From Polyangium sp. y55x31 (GTDB lineage Bacteria; Myxococcota_A; Polyangia; Polyangiales; Polyangiaceae): a stretch of DNA of 64,000 nt. Both the position numbers and the translations under genes were made by a program. Positions within the stretch are counted from its first letter, which is position 1. Each line of letters begins with the position of its first letter. Shown in pieces: positions 32,627-45,436 of the stretch. Where the stretch lies: the NCBI RefSeq assembly GCF_029946505.1, contig NZ_JARZHG010000018.1, positions 1 through 64,000 of the forward strand, given 5' to 3'. The notes beneath the pieces are model-generated. The model saw nothing but the letters and a program-made list of their open reading frames with translations, searched no databases and was not told where the DNA came from.

Positions 32627-35600
32627 ATGCCGCGTTTCTTCATCGAGCGCCCAGTCTTCGCGTGGGTCGTCTCCCTCTTCATCGTTTTGCTCGGCGTGCT
32701 CGCGCTCGGGCGCCTGCCGGTCGAGCGCTACCCGACCGTCGCGCCCCCGAGCGTGAACGTGACGGCCGTGTACCCCGGCGCGACGCCCTCCACGATGAGC
32801 GAAAGCGTCCTCGCGCCCATCGAGCGCGAGATCTCGGGCGTGCCGCATCTGCTCTATTTCGAGTCGTCCTCGGACACGTCGGGCGTCGCGCAAATCACGG
32901 TCACGTTCGAGCCGGGGACCGATCCCGAGCTGGCCCAGGTCGCGGTCCAGAATCGTCTGCGCACCGTGGAGCCTCGACTGCCGCAGATGGTCCGGCAGAT
33001 CGGCCTCGCCGTCGAGGCATCGACCTCGAACTTTCTCTGCATCGTCGATCTGCGCTCGCCCGATGGCCGCTACGACGAACAGACGCTCGGCGACTTCCTC
33101 TCGCGGGGTCTCGTCGAAGAGCTGAAGCGTGTACGTGGCGTGGGCAGCGTGCAGGTCTTCGCCGCCGCGCGCGCCTTGCGCGTGTGGCTCGACCCCGCGC
33201 AGCTCGCGGCGCTCGAGGTGTCGGTCGAGGAGGTGGCGAACGCCATCCGCGCGCAGAACGCGCAGGTTTCGCCGGGCCGGGTGGGCGACGCGCCGACGGT
33301 CCCGGGCCAACGCGTGACGATTCCCCTCGTGGTGAAGGGCGAGCTCGAGACGCCCGAGGAGTTCGGCGCCATCGTGCTGCGCGCACGACCGGATGGTTCG
33401 CGTGTCCTTTTGTCGGACGTGGCCCGCATCGAGCTCGGCGCGCAGAGCTACCGCACCTCGACGCGAACGGACGGCTCCCCCTCGGCCGGCGCGGGCGTGA
33501 TGCTCTCGCCCGGGGCGAACGCGGTGGAGACGGCAGCGCTCATTCGCGCGCGCGTCGCCGAGCTCGCCGAGGGCTTCCCGGACGGGATCGAGGTCGGCAT
33601 TCCGTACGACACGGCGCCTTTCGTTCGTATTTCGATCGAGAAAGTCTTCAAGACCTTCTTCGAGGCCATGGCGCTCGTGTTCGTGGTGATGTTCGTCTTC
33701 CTGCAGAACCTCCGCTACACGCTGGTGCCCGCCATCGTCGCGCCGATCGCTCTGCTCGGCACGTTCGCCGTCATGTATGCGACGGGGTATTCGATCAACG
33801 TCCTGACGATGTTCGGGATGGTGCTCGCGATCGGCATCATCGTCGACGATGCGATCGTCGTGGTCGAGAACGTCGAGCGCATCATGGCGACCGAGCGCCT
33901 CTCGCCAAAGGACGCGACGAAAAAGGCGATGAAGGAGATCACCGGCGCGGTCATCGGAATCACGCTGGTGCTGTCGGCCGTGTTCATTCCGATGGCGTTC
34001 GCGTCGGGCTCGGTCGGGACGATCTACAGGCAGTTCAGCCTCTCGATGGCGGTGTCGATCCTGCTCTCGGCGTTCCTCGCGCTCTCGCTGACGCCCGCCC
34101 TCTGCGCGACCCTGCTCAAGCCGGTGCCCGCGCACCACGATGCAAACCGCGGCGTGTTCGGGCCTTTCAATCGCGGCTTCGCGTGGCTCACCGAACGGTA
34201 CGGCCGGGGCGTCGGACGCGTGGTGAAGCGTAGCTGGATCGGGCTCGTCTCGCTCGTTGCCATCGGCGCCGGCGCGGCGTGGCTCTTCCGCGCGTTGCCT
34301 GGCTCGTTCTTGCCCCAGGAGGATCAGGGTTACTGGATCTCGAGTGTCGCGCTGCCTTCGGATGCGACGGCCGAACGTACCGATCAGGTGATCCGCTCGT
34401 ACGAAGCCTACGTTCGCGAGCGACCGGGCGTGCGTGCAGTGGTGGCCATCCAAGGCTTCGGCTTCTCCGGCTCGGGCCCGAACGCGGCGCTCATGTTCAC
34501 GATCCTCAAAGACTGGGACGCGCGCGAAGGCGCAACGGCCCAGGGAGAGGTGCAAGCCGCGAATGAGCGTTTCTCGAGCCTCCGCGACGGAATGATGTTC
34601 AACGTCCTCCCGCCCTCCATCGATTCTCTCGGCACGAGCGCCGGGTTCGCGATGCGCCTCGTCGATCGACGCAACCAGGGGCAAGCTCGCCTGCTCGCAG
34701 CACGAAATCAGCTCCTCGCCGCTGCTGCGAAGAGCCGCGTGGTGCAGGGGGTTTATCCGGAGGGTTTGCCCGACGGTGCGTCGGTGCGCGTCGAGATTGA
34801 TCGTCAGAGCGCAGAGGCGTTCGGCGTGTCGTTCGCGTCGATCAACGCGACGCTCTCGGCGGCGCTCGGCTCGATGTACGTCAATGACTTTCCCAACGCG
34901 GGGCGTCTGCAGCAGGTGATCCTCCAAGCGGAGCCCGGGGTGCGGATGCAGCTCGACGACGTGTTCGCGCTGCCGGTGCGCAACCAAGAAGGTCGCATGG
35001 TCCCGCTCTCTGCCGTGGCCACACCTCGGTGGGAGCGGAGCCCGCTCCAGCTCGTTCGTTACAATGGGTATCCCGCCATGCGTCTCTCCGGCACCGCAGC
35101 GAGCGGCTTCAGCAGCGGAGAAGCGATGGCCGAAATGGAGCGTCTCGTTGCGCAGCTCCCCCCGGGCTACGGCGTCGAATGGACGGGGCTCTCGTATCAG
35201 GAGCGTCTCTCGGGCGACGAAGCGCCCGCGCTCATCGCGCTCTCCCTGCTCGTGGTGTTCCTCGTGCTCGCCGCGCTCTACGAGAGCTGGTCGATCCCCG
35301 TGTCCGTCATGCTCGTGGTTCCCCTCGGTTTGCTGGGCGCGCTCTTGGCGGTGAAGCTGCGCGGCATGCCGAACGATGTCTTCTTCAAGGTCGGTCTGAT
35401 CACGCTCATCGGGCTTTCCGCGAAGAACGCCATCCTCATCGTGGAGTTCGCCAAGCAGCTCGAAGAGGAAGGGCGCTCGGCGGCGAGCGCGGCCATCGAG
35501 GCAGCACGATTGCGCTTGCGTCCCATCCTCATGACGTCACTTGCATTCACACTCGGCGTCGTCCCCCTCGCGATCGCAAGTGGCGCCAGCGCGGAAACGC

Positions 35601-35770
35601 AGCGCGCACTCGGTACTGGTGTCCTCGGCGGGATGATCAGCGCGACGGTGCTTGCACTTGTGCTCGTCCCCGCGTTTTACGTCGTCGTGAGAAGCGTGGT
35701 GAAGCGGCTCTCGCCTGAAGCCGCTGGCCGCCGCCCGGAGGCCGCGCCGTCCATTCAGCCTACCGAGTGA
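32627..35770 (+). CDS. RND efflux pump, HAE1 family (AcrB-like)
   Basis: A 1047-residue proton-driven multidrug exporter. The N-terminus MPRFFIERPVFAWVVSLFIVLLG is typical of AcrB. The proton-relay acids Asp407 and Asp408 (GIIVDDAIVVVENVER) and Lys933 (LSAKNAILIVEFAK) are in place. Porter-domain blocks (TYPGA-like VYPGATPSTMSESV, GVGSVQVFAAARALRVWLDP) are also present, and two sets of six transmembrane helices. Length matches the family. With the adaptor it forms a two-gene operon; an outer-membrane TolC-like partner is not encoded nearby and must be supplied from elsewhere. Confidence 0.96.
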   Translation: MPRFFIERPVFAWVVSLFIVLLGVLALGRLPVERYPTVAPPSVNVTAVYPGATPSTMSESVLAPIEREISGVPHLLYFESSSDTSGVAQITVTFEPGTDPELAQVAVQNRLRTVEPRLPQMVRQIGLAVEASTSNFLCIVDLRSPDGRYDEQTLGDFLSRGLVEELKRVRGVGSVQVFAAARALRVWLDPAQLAALEVSVEEVANAIRAQNAQVSPGRVGDAPTVPGQRVTIPLVVKGELETPEEFGAIVLRARPDGSRVLLSDVARIELGAQSYRTSTRTDGSPSAGAGVMLSPGANAVETAALIRARVAELAEGFPDGIEVGIPYDTAPFVRISIEKVFKTFFEAMALVFVVMFVFLQNLRYTLVPAIVAPIALLGTFAVMYATGYSINVLTMFGMVLAIGIIVDDAIVVVENVERIMATERLSPKDATKKAMKEITGAVIGITLVLSAVFIPMAFASGSVGTIYRQFSLSMAVSILLSAFLALSLTPALCATLLKPVPAHHDANRGVFGPFNRGFAWLTERYGRGVGRVVKRSWIGLVSLVAIGAGAAWLFRALPGSFLPQEDQGYWISSVALPSDATAERTDQVIRSYEAYVRERPGVRAVVAIQGFGFSGSGPNAALMFTILKDWDAREGATAQGEVQAANERFSSLRDGMMFNVLPPSIDSLGTSAGFAMRLVDRRNQGQARLLAARNQLLAAAAKSRVVQGVYPEGLPDGASVRVEIDRQSAEAFGVSFASINATLSAALGSMYVNDFPNAGRLQQVILQAEPGVRMQLDDVFALPVRNQEGRMVPLSAVATPRWERSPLQLVRYNGYPAMRLSGTAASGFSSGEAMAEMERLVAQLPPGYGVEWTGLSYQERLSGDEAPALIALSLLVVFLVLAALYESWSIPVSVMLVVPLGLLGALLAVKLRGMPNDVFFKVGLITLIGLSAKNAILIVEFAKQLEEEGRSAASAAIEAARLRLRPILMTSLAFTLGVVPLAIASGASAETQRALGTGVLGGMISATVLALVLVPAFYVVVRSVVKRLSPEAAGRRPEAAPSIQPTE

Positions 35771-35945
35771 GCGTCAAGGCGCGGCGCTGGGCCTTTGCCC
35801 CAGGCCCCCGCCGGGGCTCTCGAGCGCTGGACGCTTCCGTCCCCGCTCCCGCTTCCGCCCCCGCTTCCGCAATGTCCGACACTGTTGACAGCCCCCTCCG
35901 AAAGGCCACCATCATGCACGCATCCTTGACGGCAGGAGGCCGACT

Positions 35946-36743
35946 TTGCTGAAGCACCTCAACATCGACGAGATGGTGGCGATCATCGCGCCCTGGGTGG
36001 ACGAGTCGAAGCGCAAGGGCGTGTTCCTGTCCATCCCGGAGATCGCGCCGCTGCACGGCAAAGTGCTGAAGGCCTACGAGGCCGTGCTCAACATCCCGCA
36101 AACGAAGGCCACGCCGACCGCGCTCGCGTCGATCCTCGAAGAGGAGACGCTCGTGGATGCGCGGCACGATCACCTCGCCCGCGCCATCTCGCTCTCGCTC
36201 GACGCGCGCGCCGAGCTCTACCTCGCGGGGCACCCGCCCGACTTTGCGCGCGCGGCGCGGGCCCGGGACATCTCGCGCAAGCTCTTCCCGACGGGCCTCG
36301 CGATCGTGAACGCGTCGCTGCTCGCGGAGTCGGGCAACACGGCGCGCGTGGCGCGGCTCGTGCGGGAGGAGGAGCCCTGGATGTGCGAGTTCCTCGGGGA
36401 GATCCCCGCGGGCGCGCCTCCGCACACCCTGCGGGACGTGGTGGACGCGTGGATCGCGGCCGGCGCGCGCCTGGCGGAGCTCGAAAACGCGCGGACCGAG
36501 CTCCTCGCGAAGGAGGCCACGAAGCCCGAGGGCGTGCTGTCGCCGCAGGCCGCGCGCAGCTTGTGGCTGCGGGTCGTGTCGCAGGTCCTTTCGAACCTGG
36601 AGCTGTCGGAGGCGCCGGCCGAGTACATCGAGGCGATCCGCAGGCCGGTCCTGCGTGCGTCCGAGCGAGCCGAGCGGCGGTATGCGGGCGAGAAGGCCGT
36701 GACGGACGCGAGGGACGACGACACGTTGCCGGCCGACGGCTGA
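35946..36743 (+). CDS. Conserved-looking helical protein of unknown function
   Basis: A 265-residue protein. The TTG start at 35946 is supported by AGGAGG six bases upstream (35934-35939). It is predominantly helical, without signal peptide or membrane helix: LNIDEMVAIIAPWVDESKRKGVFL, LDARAELYLAG, ARLVREEEPWMCEFLGEI. No motif of a known family is seen. It sits between an RND pump and hisF on the same strand, with 175 bp and 43 bp spacers, so it may have its own promoter. Function unknown. Confidence 0.6.
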   Translation: MLKHLNIDEMVAIIAPWVDESKRKGVFLSIPEIAPLHGKVLKAYEAVLNIPQTKATPTALASILEEETLVDARHDHLARAISLSLDARAELYLAGHPPDFARAARARDISRKLFPTGLAIVNASLLAESGNTARVARLVREEEPWMCEFLGEIPAGAPPHTLRDVVDAWIAAGARLAELENARTELLAKEATKPEGVLSPQAARSLWLRVVSQVLSNLELSEAPAEYIEAIRRPVLRASERAERRYAGEKAVTDARDDDTLPADG

Positions 36744-36786
36744 AGGGAAGTTGGCCCATCGCGGCGCTCGGCGCTAAGCGCGCTGT

Positions 36787-37629
36787 GTGCTGGCCAAGCG
36801 CATCATCCCGTGCCTCGACGTGAAGGACGGACGCGTCGTGAAGGGCGTCCAGTTCGTCGGGCTCCGGGACGCGGGCGACCCCGTCGAGGCCGCCCGGCGC
36901 TACGACGAGGCCGGCGCGGACGAGATCACCTTCCTCGACATCACGGCCTCGCACGAAAAACGCGGGACGCTGCTCGACATGGTGCGCGCGGCGGCCGACC
37001 AGATCTTCGTGCCGCTCACCGTGGGCGGCGGCGTGGGGAGCGAGCGCGACATCGAGGCGCTGCTCGACGCGGGCGCCGACAAGATCGCGATCAACACGGC
37101 CGCGGTGCGCGAGCCCGAGCTCGTGGAGCGGGCGGCGGCGCGATGGGGCGCGCAGGCGATCGTGGTGGCGATCGACGCGAGGCGGGTCGGGACGGACGAG
37201 CCTGTTTCAACGATGGGGGCTCCGCCCGGCGAGCCGGGCTCTGCCCCCAAACCCCCGCGGTGGACCGTCGTGACGCACGGGGGGCGGCGGGAGACGGGGC
37301 TCGACGTGGTCGAGTGGGCGAAGCGGATCACGGGGCTCGGGGCGGGGGAGATCCTGCTGACGAGCATGGACCGGGACGGGACGAAGGCGGGCTACGACCT
37401 CGCGCTGACGCGGGCCGTGGCGGACGCGGTGAGCGTGCCGGTGATCGCGTCGGGAGGTGTGGGGACGCTCGAGCATCTGTACGAGGGTCTGGTCGTGGGA
37501 GGGGCGGACGCGGCGTTGTGCGCGTCGATCTTCCACGACGGGACGTACTCGGTGGCGGAGGCGAAGGCGTACCTCGCGGGACGCGGGGTGCCGGTGCGGC
37601 TGGGCGAACCGAGGAGAGGTGGGTCGTGA
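36787..37629 (+). CDS. hisF: Imidazole glycerol phosphate synthase cyclase subunit HisF, with insertion
   Basis: A 280-residue TIM barrel that, with HisH, makes imidazole glycerol phosphate and AICAR in histidine synthesis. Start is GTG 36787. The catalytic Asp is in [15 protein letters not shown] (Asp11), with [17 protein letters not shown] and [13 protein letters not shown] as phosphate-binding and catalytic blocks (second Asp in DRDGT). Usual HisF length is about 253-258; the extra residues lie at about 136-158, between DARRV and WTVVTHGG, and are encoded by a palindromic DNA element. The stop overlaps the next gene by GTGA. No other his gene is adjacent. Confidence 0.94.
   Translation: MLAKRIIPCLDVKDGRVVKGVQFVGLRDAGDPVEAARRYDEAGADEITFLDITASHEKRGTLLDMVRAAADQIFVPLTVGGGVGSERDIEALLDAGADKIAINTAAVREPELVERAAARWGAQAIVVAIDARRVGTDEPVSTMGAPPGEPGSAPKPPRWTVVTHGGRRETGLDVVEWAKRITGLGAGEILLTSMDRDGTKAGYDLALTRAVADAVSVPVIASGGVGTLEHLYEGLVVGGADAALCASIFHDGTYSVAEAKAYLAGRGVPVRLGEPRRGGS
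37215..37248. repeat. Palindromic element inserted in hisF
   Basis: Arms GGGGGC (37215-37220) and GCCCCC (37243-37248), a 3-by-3 internal loop (TCC/TCT), arms GCCCGG (37224-37229) and CCGGGC (37234-37239), and loop CGAG form a long hairpin. The arm spelling GGGCTCTGCC also occurs in hairpin C upstream of proC (7687-7695 region), so both may belong to one repeat family. Inside hisF it is read in frame and adds about 20 residues. Confidence 0.75.
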
Positions 37630-39548
37630 ATCGGGCGAACGTGACGCTTTCGGAGGTCCTCGGGGCCGCATCCGCGCGGGCTGCGGCGATGGTGCCGGAG
37701 AGCGCGGGCTACCTCGTGCTGTCGCTCTGCGACGCGCTCGGGAACCTGCCGATCCGAGTGGACCCCGCCGCCGTGACGCTCTCGCACGAGGGCGTGGTGG
37801 CCGTGAACCGGCAAGGCGAGGTGCTGTCCGGCGCGGAAGCCGCGCGCGGGCTGCGGGAGCTGCTCGGGCGGCTGCTCGCGGTGACGGCGGGAGGCGCGCC
37901 GGGCTTGCATGCCGTGGCAAGGCCAAGGGCGCAGGCCGCCGAGCGAGGGCCGGGTTTGGTGGCGGCGGAGATCGAGGCAGCGCTGGTGCCGCTGAATCGG
38001 GGCGCGGCGAAGCGGACGCTGGCGAGGTTGGCGAAGGAGACGGCGCGCGCACTGGAGGCCGGTCTCGTGGTGGAGCCGGCGCCGCTGCCGGCGCCCGTAA
38101 TCGTGGCCGCGCCGGTGGTGGCGGCTCCGGTGGCCGCACCTGCTCCCGCGCCTGCGCCCGCTCCAGCTCCCGTGGCCGCTCCCGTGGCCGCTCCCGCTCC
38201 CGTGGCCGCTCTCGCCCCCGCGCCTGCTGCCGTCTCCGTGCGCGTGGCCGCTCCCGCCTCCGTGACCGTCGTGGACGCGCCCGTTTCGATCGCGGCCATC
38301 CCTTCCCTGCCGTCGGATCTGCTGTTCACCGCGCCGCCCTCCGGCCCGCTGCGGGAGGCGACGCCGACGCTCCAGGATCCGATGTCCATCGAGACGACCG
38401 ACGCGACGCCGCTGTGCAGCGTCGATCTCGCCTTGCTGGAAGCGCCTCCCGAAAGCGAAAAGTCGAGCCCCGCTGCCGCGGTCTTGCCCGCCTCGGAGCC
38501 GGTCGCCGCGCAGGCGCCGGTGCCGGTGGTGCCCGCGGTGGCCGAGTCGACGTTGCTTTCGGCGCGGGAAGCGGCGGTCGAGCTGTTGCCGCCGGCAGAA
38601 GCGTCACCCGTGGCTGCGCCGGTGTCCGTGAAGGACACGGCGACACGTGGGGTCCACGAGTCGACGCTGCCCTGGCCGGTCGGGCTCGGGATGCGGCCGC
38701 CGACGCCGCGGCCGGCATCGGCGCGGCCGGCCGTGACGCCCTCGGTACGGGTGGAGGAGGCGCGCGAGGCGGAGACGGCGGCCGTGGTGCATGTCGTGCC
38801 GTCGGAGGTGCCGCCTTCGGCCGAGGAGCTACTCAGCTTCGAGTTCGAGGTGCTCACGCCGCTGCCGTCGCCGGCCGTGGAAAAGGGCGTGGAAGCGCTG
38901 TCGCCGTCGGGATTCTCGGGCATGGTGGAAGCGCTCGAGCATCCAGCGACGGCGCCGCCCGCGTCGGTGGTGGATTCGGTATCGGTGGCGCCTTCGGTGT
39001 CGGTGAAGGCGGTGGCCGTGGAGCCGGTGGTGGCAGAGGAGCCCGTGGTATCGGCGGAGCCGCCGGCGGCGGTCGTGGAAGAGGCTTCGGCAGAGGCGGC
39101 CGTGGTGGCGGCTCCCGCGAAGGCGGGGCCGGACCGCGTGGATGAGCTGCTCCATCGGTTCGCGTTGCCGGAGGGAGGCGAGGAGGCGCTGTTCCGGGCG
39201 ACGGCGTCGAGCTTGAAAGAGCTCGCGGGGCTGGCACCGACGCCTTACGCGCCGGAGGTATTGCCGGCGATCCGGATTCCGGCGCGACCCGAAGGCAAGA
39301 GCCCGGAATGGCTGCCGCAAGCGCGAAAGGAGCCGGCGGAGATGACGCCGGCGCCGCTGGTGCCGGTTTCACGGAGAATGGGGGCGCGGGTGCTTTTGCC
39401 GCTCGCGCTGCTTTTGGTGCTGCTGGCCGGGACGGGCGTGCTCGCCTGGGCCAAGCCGGGCATTTTCGCGCGGGTGCCGCGGTTCTGGAAGGCGGCGCCG
39501 AGCGAGGCAGCCGAGAGGCCGGTGGCAGCGACGGACGAGGGGGAGTAG
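37626..39548 (+). CDS. Long Ala/Pro/Val-rich protein with C-terminal membrane helix
   Basis: A 640-residue protein starting at GTG 37626, overlapping the hisF stop (GTGA), with GAGGAGAGGTGG upstream. The N-terminal 130 residues look folded ([58 protein letters not shown]). A very long disordered Ala/Pro/Val/Ser region follows (about 150-520), then [17 protein letters not shown] and a membrane helix near 600 ([20 protein letters not shown]) with a short tail. The orientation is probably N-terminus in the cytoplasm. No family motif is recognised. It is coupled to hisF by position only. Confidence 0.6.
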   Translation: MNRANVTLSEVLGAASARAAAMVPESAGYLVLSLCDALGNLPIRVDPAAVTLSHEGVVAVNRQGEVLSGAEAARGLRELLGRLLAVTAGGAPGLHAVARPRAQAAERGPGLVAAEIEAALVPLNRGAAKRTLARLAKETARALEAGLVVEPAPLPAPVIVAAPVVAAPVAAPAPAPAPAPAPVAAPVAAPAPVAALAPAPAAVSVRVAAPASVTVVDAPVSIAAIPSLPSDLLFTAPPSGPLREATPTLQDPMSIETTDATPLCSVDLALLEAPPESEKSSPAAAVLPASEPVAAQAPVPVVPAVAESTLLSAREAAVELLPPAEASPVAAPVSVKDTATRGVHESTLPWPVGLGMRPPTPRPASARPAVTPSVRVEEAREAETAAVVHVVPSEVPPSAEELLSFEFEVLTPLPSPAVEKGVEALSPSGFSGMVEALEHPATAPPASVVDSVSVAPSVSVKAVAVEPVVAEEPVVSAEPPAAVVEEASAEAAVVAAPAKAGPDRVDELLHRFALPEGGEEALFRATASSLKELAGLAPTPYAPEVLPAIRIPARPEGKSPEWLPQARKEPAEMTPAPLVPVSRRMGARVLLPLALLLVLLAGTGVLAWAKPGIFARVPRFWKAAPSEAAERPVAATDEGE

Positions 39549-39570
39549 GGCGCGCGCGACTCCGCGTGGT

Positions 39571-39825
39571 TCATCCCCGCTCGAACCATTGTTTCGTCGC
39601 AGCTGCGCCATTGGCCACGAGCAGATCCATCATCTCTTTCGGCAACGTGAATTCGGTCGTGGACACGCCGCCGCCGCCTCGGCGATGAGCCTCCGCCCAG
39701 CTCCCGACCTCCCCGAAGCCCCATCGACGACCCTCCGCCGAGCTCCCGACCTCCCCGAAGCCTCGCCGACGACCCTCCGCCGAGCTCCCGACCTCCCCGA
39801 AGCCTCGCCGACGACCCTCCGCCAT
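39571..39825 (-). CDS. Small ORF with 14-residue repeats, doubtful
   Basis: An 84-residue frame from ATG 39825. It carries three copies of a 14-residue unit (AEGRRRGFGEVGS plus Ser) and ends in a normal-looking stretch (TTEFTLPKEMMDLLVANG, AATKQWFERG). The start lies seven bases from the T tract of a terminator of the thiolase gene and lacks a Shine-Dalgarno, which argues against translation of the whole frame. A shorter product from a GTG near 39665 is also possible. It may be the 3' remnant of a gene expanded by tandem repeats. Confidence 0.3.
   Translation of the reverse strand: MAEGRRRGFGEVGSSAEGRRRGFGEVGSSAEGRRWGFGEVGSWAEAHRRGGGGVSTTEFTLPKEMMDLLVANGAAATKQWFERG
39691..39823. repeat. Tandem repeat, 3.2 copies of 42 bp
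   Basis: Units at 39691-39732, 39733-39774 and 39775-39816 start with CTCCGCC and a partial fourth copy (CTCCGCC) runs to 39823. The second and third copies are identical, and the first has a few changes (GAGC to CAGC, TCGCC to CCATC). The unit is a multiple of three, so it is readable on either strand. Confidence 0.9.
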
Positions 39826-39831
39826 GGAAAG

Positions 39832-39863
39832 AAAAAGGCCCCCGCGCTTGCCGCACGGGGGCC
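39832..39863 (-). terminator. Rho-independent terminator after thiolase gene
   Basis: On the minus strand a hairpin with stem GGCCCCCG/CGGGGGCC (39837-39863, loop about 11 nt) is followed by TTTTTC (39836-39831). It is 21 bp after the stop of the thiolase gene, the expected place for an operon terminator. Confidence 0.8.
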
Positions 39864-39884
39864 CTCTTCAGCGATGGTTGCAGA

Positions 39885-41048
<1,164 letters not shown>

Positions 41049-41060
41049 GGTCGTCCTCGC

Positions 41061-43430
<2,370 letters not shown>

Positions 43431-43556
43431 CCGAGAAGGCTCCCTGGGGTTACTGTTGCCGGCAGACGGGTACCGCGGAGGCCGGCCGGTGTCTACGGAC
43501 AGATGCCGCGACGCGGCAGGTAGGGACGCCCGAACGTTCTGTCCACCCCGGCCCGC

Positions 43557-43967
43557 TCACGCACCACGGAGCGTCCGGCGCATCTCGGCGAGCCAGGCGC
43601 GGGCGGACGCTTCGTCGGGGAAGAACTGGAAGGCGAGCTTCCTGCGCGCGAAGACGCGCGCCGCGTTGGCGATGAGCTCCGCGACGACCCGGAAGCGGAA
43701 GCTGCCGCCGACGAACGCGGTCGCCTGCGCTCGTTCGTCCCGGATGGTCGCGATGCTGCGGCGGCACGCGGGCTCGACGCCCTCGACGCGGCGCAGATCC
43801 GCGAGCGTGAGGAGATAACGCTGATCGGCGAGCAGCTCGGCGCGCAGCGCGGCGTAGGCCTCGACGTGGGGAGCGCGGATCACGCCGCGGAAGGAGAGGA
43901 TGAGGAGATCGGGGGGCTCGATCGTCGCTGTGTGCTCGCCGATCACGGCTTGCCGCAATGCGGACAT
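43557..43967 (-). CDS. SpoIIAA/STAS-like protein
   Basis: A 136-residue protein. The sequence IEPPDLLILSFRGVIRAPHVEAY, then LLTLADLRRVEGVEP and a C-terminal helix DEASARAWLAEMRR, has the alpha/beta pattern of the SpoIIAA-like (STAS-type) family. A paralogue lies at 47148-47567 with the same ending (NEASARAWLAERRR). Its ATG 43967 lies 25 bases inside the end of modC on the same strand, with AAAAAGG upstream. The two genes are therefore co-transcribed, though a common function is not obvious. No phosphorylatable Ser of anti-sigma antagonist type can be assigned with confidence. Confidence 0.65.
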   Translation of the reverse strand: MSALRQAVIGEHTATIEPPDLLILSFRGVIRAPHVEAYAALRAELLADQRYLLTLADLRRVEGVEPACRRSIATIRDERAQATAFVGGSFRFRVVAELIANAARVFARRKLAFQFFPDEASARAWLAEMRRTLRGA

Positions 43968-44668
43968 GGACCTTTTTCACCGAGCACGACCTCCCGCGGC
44001 AACTCCCGGGCCGGTTTTCCGCGCTCGAATCGAACGAACACGTCCCCGAACGCCGCCGCCTCCTCCGCGTCGTGCGTCACGAGCACCGCCGGCAGCGAAC
44101 GCCGCGCGAGCGCCTCCCGGAGCGAACGACCGATGGCGAGCCGCGACGGCCGATCCAGCGCGGAGAGCGGCTCGTCGAGCAGGAGCAGCCTCGGCTCCGC
44201 GGCGAGCGCCCGCGCGAGCGCCACCCGCTGCCGCTCGCCGCCGGAGAGCGAGCCGACGCGCGCATCACGGAGCGCCGTGAGCCCGAGCTCGTCGAGCAGC
44301 GCGAGCGTCGCGGCCCCGGGCTTCTTGCGCTCGGCCCGGGGCAGGCCGAACACCACGTTGCCGAGCACGTCGAGGTGCGGAAAGAGCGCCTGATCCTGCG
44401 GCACGTACCCGATCCGCCGCCTCTCGGCCGGCACGTCGACGCCACGCATCCAGTCGAACAAGGCCTCCCCCGCGAGCCGCACCGAGCCACGCGTCGGCCG
44501 CAAGAGGCCGGCGATCGCGCGCAGGGTCACGGTCTTGCCGGCGCCGGACGAGCCGAACAGGACGAGCACGCCCGAAGGGAGCGAGAACCGCGACGCGACG
44601 GAGAACGCCGCCGCGCCGCGCCCCACCGTGACCTCGAGATCGACCTCCAGGGCCGGCGCACCGCTCAC
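43943..44668 (-). CDS. modC: Molybdate-type ABC transporter ATP-binding protein (ModC-like)
   Basis: A 241-residue ABC ATPase. Walker A is GSSGAGKT at 39-46, the Q loop VPQDQALFPHLDV, the signature LSGGERQR, Walker B LLLLDEPLSALD, and the switch His in VTHDAEEA. GTG 44668 overlaps the modB stop (GTGA). The length covers only the ATPase domain: the C-terminal MOP/TOBE domain of classical ModC is missing, and it ends in an unusual CPHCGKP. Molybdate is the best guess from ModB; other oxyanions remain possible. The downstream STAS-like gene starts within its last codons. Confidence 0.85.
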   Translation of the reverse strand: MSGAPALEVDLEVTVGRGAAAFSVASRFSLPSGVLVLFGSSGAGKTVTLRAIAGLLRPTRGSVRLAGEALFDWMRGVDVPAERRRIGYVPQDQALFPHLDVLGNVVFGLPRAERKKPGAATLALLDELGLTALRDARVGSLSGGERQRVALARALAAEPRLLLLDEPLSALDRPSRLAIGRSLREALARRSLPAVLVTHDAEEAAAFGDVFVRFERGKPARELPREVVLGEKGPCPHCGKP

Positions 44669-45342
44669 GCCGCGGACCGCCCTTCCCGCGGCCCGAGCAA
44701 GCCCGCCACGAGCACCACCACGATCGAGATCACCGAGAGCACCACCACGTAGAGCCCGGCCCGCGCGTCGTCGCCTTCCTGGAACGCCGAGAAGATCTCC
44801 ACCGGCATCGTGTTCGTGCGGCCCGGGATGTTGCCCGCGAGCATCAACGTCGCGCCGAACTCGCCGATCGCCCGCGCGAAGCCGAGCACGAGCGCCGCGA
44901 GCACCCCGCGCCACGCGAGCGGGAGCGTCACGCGAAAGACGACCTCCCACGGCCGGAGCCCGAGCGTCCGCGCCACGTCCTCGAGCGCAGCCGGCACCGC
45001 CTCGATCGACGGTTGCGCCGTCTTCACGAGGATCGGCAGCGCCACGACCGCGGACGCGAGCGCCGCGCCCGCCGGCGAAAACACGAGCCTGAGGCCGAGC
45101 CCCTCCTCCAGCATCCGCCCGACGAGCCCCCGCCGGCCGAACACCACGACGAGGCAATACCCGACGACCGAAGGCGGCAAGACGAGCGGCAAGAGCACGA
45201 GCGCATCGACGAGCCCACGCAACCTGTACCGGCACCGCGCCTGAAGCAGCGCGACCGCGAGCCCGATCGGCCCCACGAAGAGGAGCGCGAGGCTCGCGAC
45301 GCGCAGCGAGAGCAGGATCGGAAACGACACGGACGACTCCAC
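44665..45342 (-). CDS. modB: Molybdate-type ABC transporter permease (ModB-like)
   Basis: A 225-residue membrane protein. GTG 45342 (VESSVSFPILLSLRVA) gives the usual ModB start; longer readings run through unrelated sequence. About five to six membrane helices are seen, with the EAA loop of the permease family (RTLGLRPWEVVFRVTLPLAWRGVLAA at about 135-160, including the AxTLG-like core) and GFARAIGEFGATLMLAGNIPG. ALVLLPLVLPPSVVGYCLV is the typical N-terminal block. It is the first gene of the modBC pair; no periplasmic modA gene lies in the window, so the binding protein is encoded elsewhere. Confidence 0.88.
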   Translation of the reverse strand: MESSVSFPILLSLRVASLALLFVGPIGLAVALLQARCRYRLRGLVDALVLLPLVLPPSVVGYCLVVVFGRRGLVGRMLEEGLGLRLVFSPAGAALASAVVALPILVKTAQPSIEAVPAALEDVARTLGLRPWEVVFRVTLPLAWRGVLAALVLGFARAIGEFGATLMLAGNIPGRTNTMPVEIFSAFQEGDDARAGLYVVVLSVISIVVVLVAGLLGPREGRSAA

Positions 45343-45436
45343 CGGCGGCGATGCTACGCCGTCCGCCGCAGATCGTGGGGCGGATCTTCGAGGATCCAGT
45401 TGCCGGGACGAACGCCGCGCCGAACGAACGTGGTGC

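Noticed and set aside
32051-34987. 978-residue minus-strand open frame opposite the RND genes
   Set aside because: The composition (His/Arg/Asp-rich) and lack of motifs show it is the shadow of the pump genes.
35885-35925. TTGACA upstream of the 35946 gene as a promoter
   Set aside because: No -10 like hexamer lies 16-18 bp downstream, so a promoter is not supported.
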